DNA of 9,467 nt, from assembly GCA_002170005.2 (NCBI GenBank), contig NHGT02000011.1, positions 69,584-79,050 on the forward strand. The letters are read 5' to 3'. Every line of letters starts with the position of its first letter. The first letter of the stretch is position 1. Shown in pieces: positions 7,771-9,467 of this stretch. A program made the position numbers and the translations under genes. The stretch comes from a bacterium TMED144. Lineage in GTDB: Bacteria; Fidelibacterota; Marinisomatia; Marinisomatales; TCS55. The notes under the pieces were generated by a model. That model ran no database searches. It saw only the letters and a list, made by a program, of their open reading frames with translations, and had not been told where the DNA came from.

Positions 7771-8412
7771 TTAAATATCAGAGGTTGGATTGAAAAATTT
7801 AGTACCTGATGCAGGCTGACGAATATAATTAATAATTTCATCAAGGTCAGAAGGGTTGTTTACAAAATCAATATTATTAGTATTAATAATTATCAAAGGA
7901 GTATCTTGATATTGAAAAAAATATTCATTATAAACCTGATTAAGAGCATCTAAATAATCTTCAGAAAGATTTTTTTCAAACTTTCTTCCTCTTTTGGTAA
8001 TATTTTTCATCAATGTTTTTGTATCAGCTTGCAAAAGAATGACTCTATCTGGATGGATAACATTTTGTTCCATCATATTGGCTACTGTATCATAAAGGTC
8101 CATTTCTTTTTTATCAAGATTAAGAGAAGCAAATAGTCTATCTTTTACAAACATATAATCTGTTATAACTAAATTTTGAAACATATCTACTTGTCGAAGA
8201 TCTTGTTGTTGTTTATATCTCTGTATCAAAAACCAAAGCTGGGTTTGGAAGGCATGTCTTTCAGGATCTTCATAAAAATCTGACAAAAAAGGGTTTCCTT
8301 CAAATTCCTCTAAAACAAGCTTTGCTTTTAATCTTTCAGAAAGAAGATTTGCTAAGCTTGTTTTTCCTGCACCAATTGTTCCTTCAATCGCTATATAATG
8401 AAGATTTCTCAA
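7771..8412 (-). CDS. Deoxynucleoside kinase (dGK/dAK/dCK-type)
   Basis: This kinase phosphorylates deoxynucleosides with ATP, the first step of dNTP salvage in the cytoplasm. The 213 residues carry the P-loop GTIGAGKT (11-18), an acidic catalytic segment LEEFEGNPFL (34-43), the substrate-pocket helix HAFQTQLWFLIQRYKQ (53-68), a DRS-like DYMFVKDRLFA (85-95), the strand DRVILLQA (122-129) and the LID-like KRGRKFEKNLSEDYL (140-154). Substrate preference (dA, dG or dC) cannot be read from this. The start is a TTG at 8412-8410, 4 nt overlapping the folK TGA (TTGA). No in-frame ATG exists between the upstream stop near 8454 and the P-loop, so a rare start is effectively required. Coupling to folK is therefore likely. 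In many Bacteroidota and relatives folK and a kinase of this family are neighbours or fused; here they are separate. Confidence 0.93.
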   Translation of the reverse strand: MRNLHYIAIEGTIGAGKTSLANLLSERLKAKLVLEEFEGNPFLSDFYEDPERHAFQTQLWFLIQRYKQQQDLRQVDMFQNLVITDYMFVKDRLFASLNLDKKEMDLYDTVANMMEQNVIHPDRVILLQADTKTLMKNITKRGRKFEKNLSEDYLDALNQVYNEYFFQYQDTPLIIINTNNIDFVNNPSDLDEIINYIRQPASGTKFFNPTSDI

Positions 8413-8915
8413 GCTGATTTTTCCAATGTGTGGATATTTACCAATGAGGTGTCAGGGCAAATTTTCAATAAAGTTGAAATTGATTGCCCAAAATCCTGAA
8501 CAATAAAATCTGGATTTATTTCACTCCAAGGAACCAAAACAAACTTTCGAGCAAATAATTGTGGATGGGGAACATTTAAATCAGATAGCTTAATTGATAT
8601 TGTTTCGAAAGCTAGAATATCTAAATCGATTACCCTAGGTTCATTTTTTTTTTCAATTTGTTTTCTACCAAGCATTAATTCTATACCTTTACATACCTGT
8701 AACATTTCCTCGGGACTTAATATAGTTTCTATTTCAACAACAGTATTCAAGAATGCTGGTTGTTTTTTATTATATAGTGGCTCCGTTTCATAAATTGAAG
8801 CAGTTTTTTTAACATTAATTTCATTTCTAACATCTAAAGCAGCAATTGCAGAAAAAATATTAGTTTCACGATCACCGATATTTGAACCTAAACCAATAAA
8901 TGCAATTTCATTCAT
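8409..8915 (-). CDS. folK: 2-amino-4-hydroxy-6-hydroxymethyldihydropteridine pyrophosphokinase (HPPK)
   Basis: FolK transfers pyrophosphate from ATP to 6-hydroxymethyl-7,8-dihydropterin, the step before dihydropteroate synthase. The ATG at 8915-8913 (MNEIAFIGLGSNIGD, 168 residues) is chosen. The frame stays open to 8957, but those extra 14 residues lie inside folB and are not family-like. Motifs in this numbering: GLGSNIGDR (8-16), YETEPLYNKKQPAFLN (42-57) which shapes the pterin pocket, PRVIDLDIL (93-101) with the two magnesium-binding aspartates, and VPHPQLFARKFVLVPW (115-130). The length fits the family (about 160). The gene overlaps folB by 8 nt and the kinase by 4 nt. folP, which would use the product, is not in the window. 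Confidence 0.96.
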   Translation of the reverse strand: MNEIAFIGLGSNIGDRETNIFSAIAALDVRNEINVKKTASIYETEPLYNKKQPAFLNTVVEIETILSPEEMLQVCKGIELMLGRKQIEKKNEPRVIDLDILAFETISIKLSDLNVPHPQLFARKFVLVPWSEINPDFIVQDFGQSISTLLKICPDTSLVNIHTLEKSA

Positions 8916-9279
8916 AGTCACTTCTTTTTTTAGCAATTTCAAATTCAATATTATCAAATATACCTTTTATGGGGGCAAATGGCTTTCTAACTCTTACAAC
9001 GGATGTCTCCACTACAGTATATTTCAACATTATAAAGTTTAAAATTTCTTCAGCTAGTGCCTCAATTAAATTATATTTATTTTCTTTCACGCAATATTCA
9101 ACGTCAACATAAACCTCTTCATAATTTATTACATCTTTTAATTTATCAGAAATAAATGACTTATTATTGTCATATGTTATTTCTAAATCTATCTGAAATT
9201 CTGCCCCAAATTTTTTTTCATAGTTGTTTACGCCGTGATAGGCAAAGATTTTCATGTTTTTTAAACGCAATGTATTCAT
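8908..9279 (-). CDS. folB: Dihydroneopterin aldolase
   Basis: FolB cleaves 7,8-dihydroneopterin to 6-hydroxymethyl-dihydropterin and glycolaldehyde, giving the substrate of FolK encoded directly downstream. The 123-residue length is normal. Family marks are the opening strand and AYHGV (13-17), E21 followed by FQIDLEI (28-34), the pterin-binding Tyr in VINYEEVY (50-57, Y53), NLIEALAEEI (70-79) with E73, and the C-terminal VRKPFAPIKGIFDNIEFEI (97-115) in which K99 is the expected catalytic lysine. The ATG at 9279-9277 is needed for the first beta strand; a later Met at residue 9 would remove it. No Shine-Dalgarno site precedes it. It is the first gene after the groL terminator and so probably the head of the operon. 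Confidence 0.95.
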   Translation of the reverse strand: MNTLRLKNMKIFAYHGVNNYEKKFGAEFQIDLEITYDNNKSFISDKLKDVINYEEVYVDVEYCVKENKYNLIEALAEEILNFIMLKYTVVETSVVRVRKPFAPIKGIFDNIEFEIAKKRSDYE

Positions 9280-9288
9280 TGGTTAAGA

Positions 9289-9317
9289 ATTTAATCGGCT
9301 ATCTAAACTATAGTCAA
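9289..9317 (-). promoter_or_regulatory. Candidate sigma-70-like promoter of the folB operon
   Basis: On the minus strand TTGACT (9317-9312, five of six matches to TTGACA) is separated by exactly 17 nt from TTAAAT (9294-9289, four of six matches to TATAAT). It lies between the groL terminator and folB. Transcription would start only a few bases before the folB ATG, giving a nearly leaderless message, consistent with the missing Shine-Dalgarno site. The -10 box is weak, and in such AT-rich DNA a chance match is possible. Confidence 0.4.
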
Positions 9318-9360
9318 GAATAGTTAAATATATTATTTATTCAGTTATTTTAGTATGAAT

Positions 9361-9395
9361 AAAAAAGCCCTTAACTTATTAAGAAAAGGGCTTTT
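9361..9395 (-). terminator. Rho-independent terminator of groL
   Basis: A perfect 10-bp inverted repeat, AAGGGCTTTT (9386-9395) against AAAAGCCCTT (9363-9372), with a 13-nt loop. Read on the minus strand the second arm runs into six consecutive T. It begins about 24 nt after the groL stop codon. The T run lies on the groL side's downstream end, so it stops groL transcription before folB. Confidence 0.88.
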
Positions 9396-9419
9396 AAAAG
9401 AGAATTAGATTCTCAGATT

Positions 9420-9467
9420 TTACATCATACCGCCCATACCGCCCATACCTGGATCCATCGGTGGCAT
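9420..9467 (-). CDS. groL: C-terminal end of chaperonin GroEL (partial, runs off the right edge)
   Basis: The last 15 codons and a TAA (9422-9420) are present. The translation MPPMDPGMGGMGGMM is the flexible Gly-Met tail characteristic of group I chaperonin GroEL, which forms the 14-subunit ATP-driven folding chamber with GroES. The tail lines the bottom of the cavity. The rest of the gene lies outside the window, so nothing can be said about other domains or about groS. A strong terminator follows. Confidence 0.93.
   Translation of the reverse strand: MPPMDPGMGGMGGMM

Noticed and set aside
8916..8957. Longer folK frame starting at 8957.
   Set aside because: The 14 extra residues overlap folB coding sequence and are not part of the FolK fold; the ATG at 8915 gives the conserved N-terminus.
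9423..9452. Short direct repeat of GGT/GGC/ATG codons near the right edge.
   Set aside because: It encodes the normal Gly-Met repeat tail of GroEL, not a separate repeat element.
1..9467. CRISPR arrays, tRNA or rRNA genes, transposases, phage or defence genes.
   Set aside because: No spaced direct repeats, cloverleaf sequence, or proteins of those families were seen; the window is almost fully explained by core genes.

Overview
The window is about 9.5 kb of AT-rich bacterial chromosome carrying core housekeeping genes. Every gene I can support lies on the minus strand, so transcription runs from high to low coordinates. The low GC, short gaps, overlapping genes, general lack of Shine-Dalgarno sites, and a folB-folK-deoxynucleoside kinase cluster suggest a streamlined, probably marine member of the Bacteroidota/Fibrobacterota/Marinimicrobia (SAR406) side of the tree. 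That placement is an inference from gene style and order; no rRNA gene is present to confirm it.

Layout in the direction of transcription: (1) 9467-9420 is the last 15 codons of groL (GroEL, Gly-Met tail), followed by a clear rho-independent terminator at 9395-9363. (2) A 140-bp gap (9280-9419) holds that terminator and a candidate promoter at 9317-9289. (3) folB and folK (two folate biosynthesis steps) and a TTG-started deoxynucleoside kinase follow, each overlapping the next by a few bases. (4) Next comes a small-protein and envelope module: an unlisted 57-residue single-pass membrane protein (7767-7594), a DoxX-like four-helix membrane protein, and a secreted beta-rich protein that looks like a small outer-membrane barrel. 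(5) rsmE (16S rRNA m3U1498 methyltransferase), a HINT-type HIT-family hydrolase, smc (chromosome condensation ATPase) and lepA (EF4 ribosomal GTPase) follow. (6) At the left edge, the first 39 residues of another membrane protein begin 7 bp after lepA, apparently with a TTG start, and resemble the N-terminus of some CPBP-type intramembrane proteases.

The spacing (overlaps of 4-17 nt, gaps of 0-7 nt, the largest internal gap 43 nt before smc) is consistent with one long operon or a few nested transcripts. Its products serve nucleotide and folate supply, ribosome maturation and fidelity, chromosome segregation and the cell envelope. I see no mobile element, CRISPR array, tRNA/rRNA, defence system or phage gene. 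No wholly new system is evident. The most informative points are the two short genes that ordinary calling would miss, the unfused but coupled folK/kinase pair, an unusual residue in the SMC signature motif, and the uncharacterised membrane/barrel trio.
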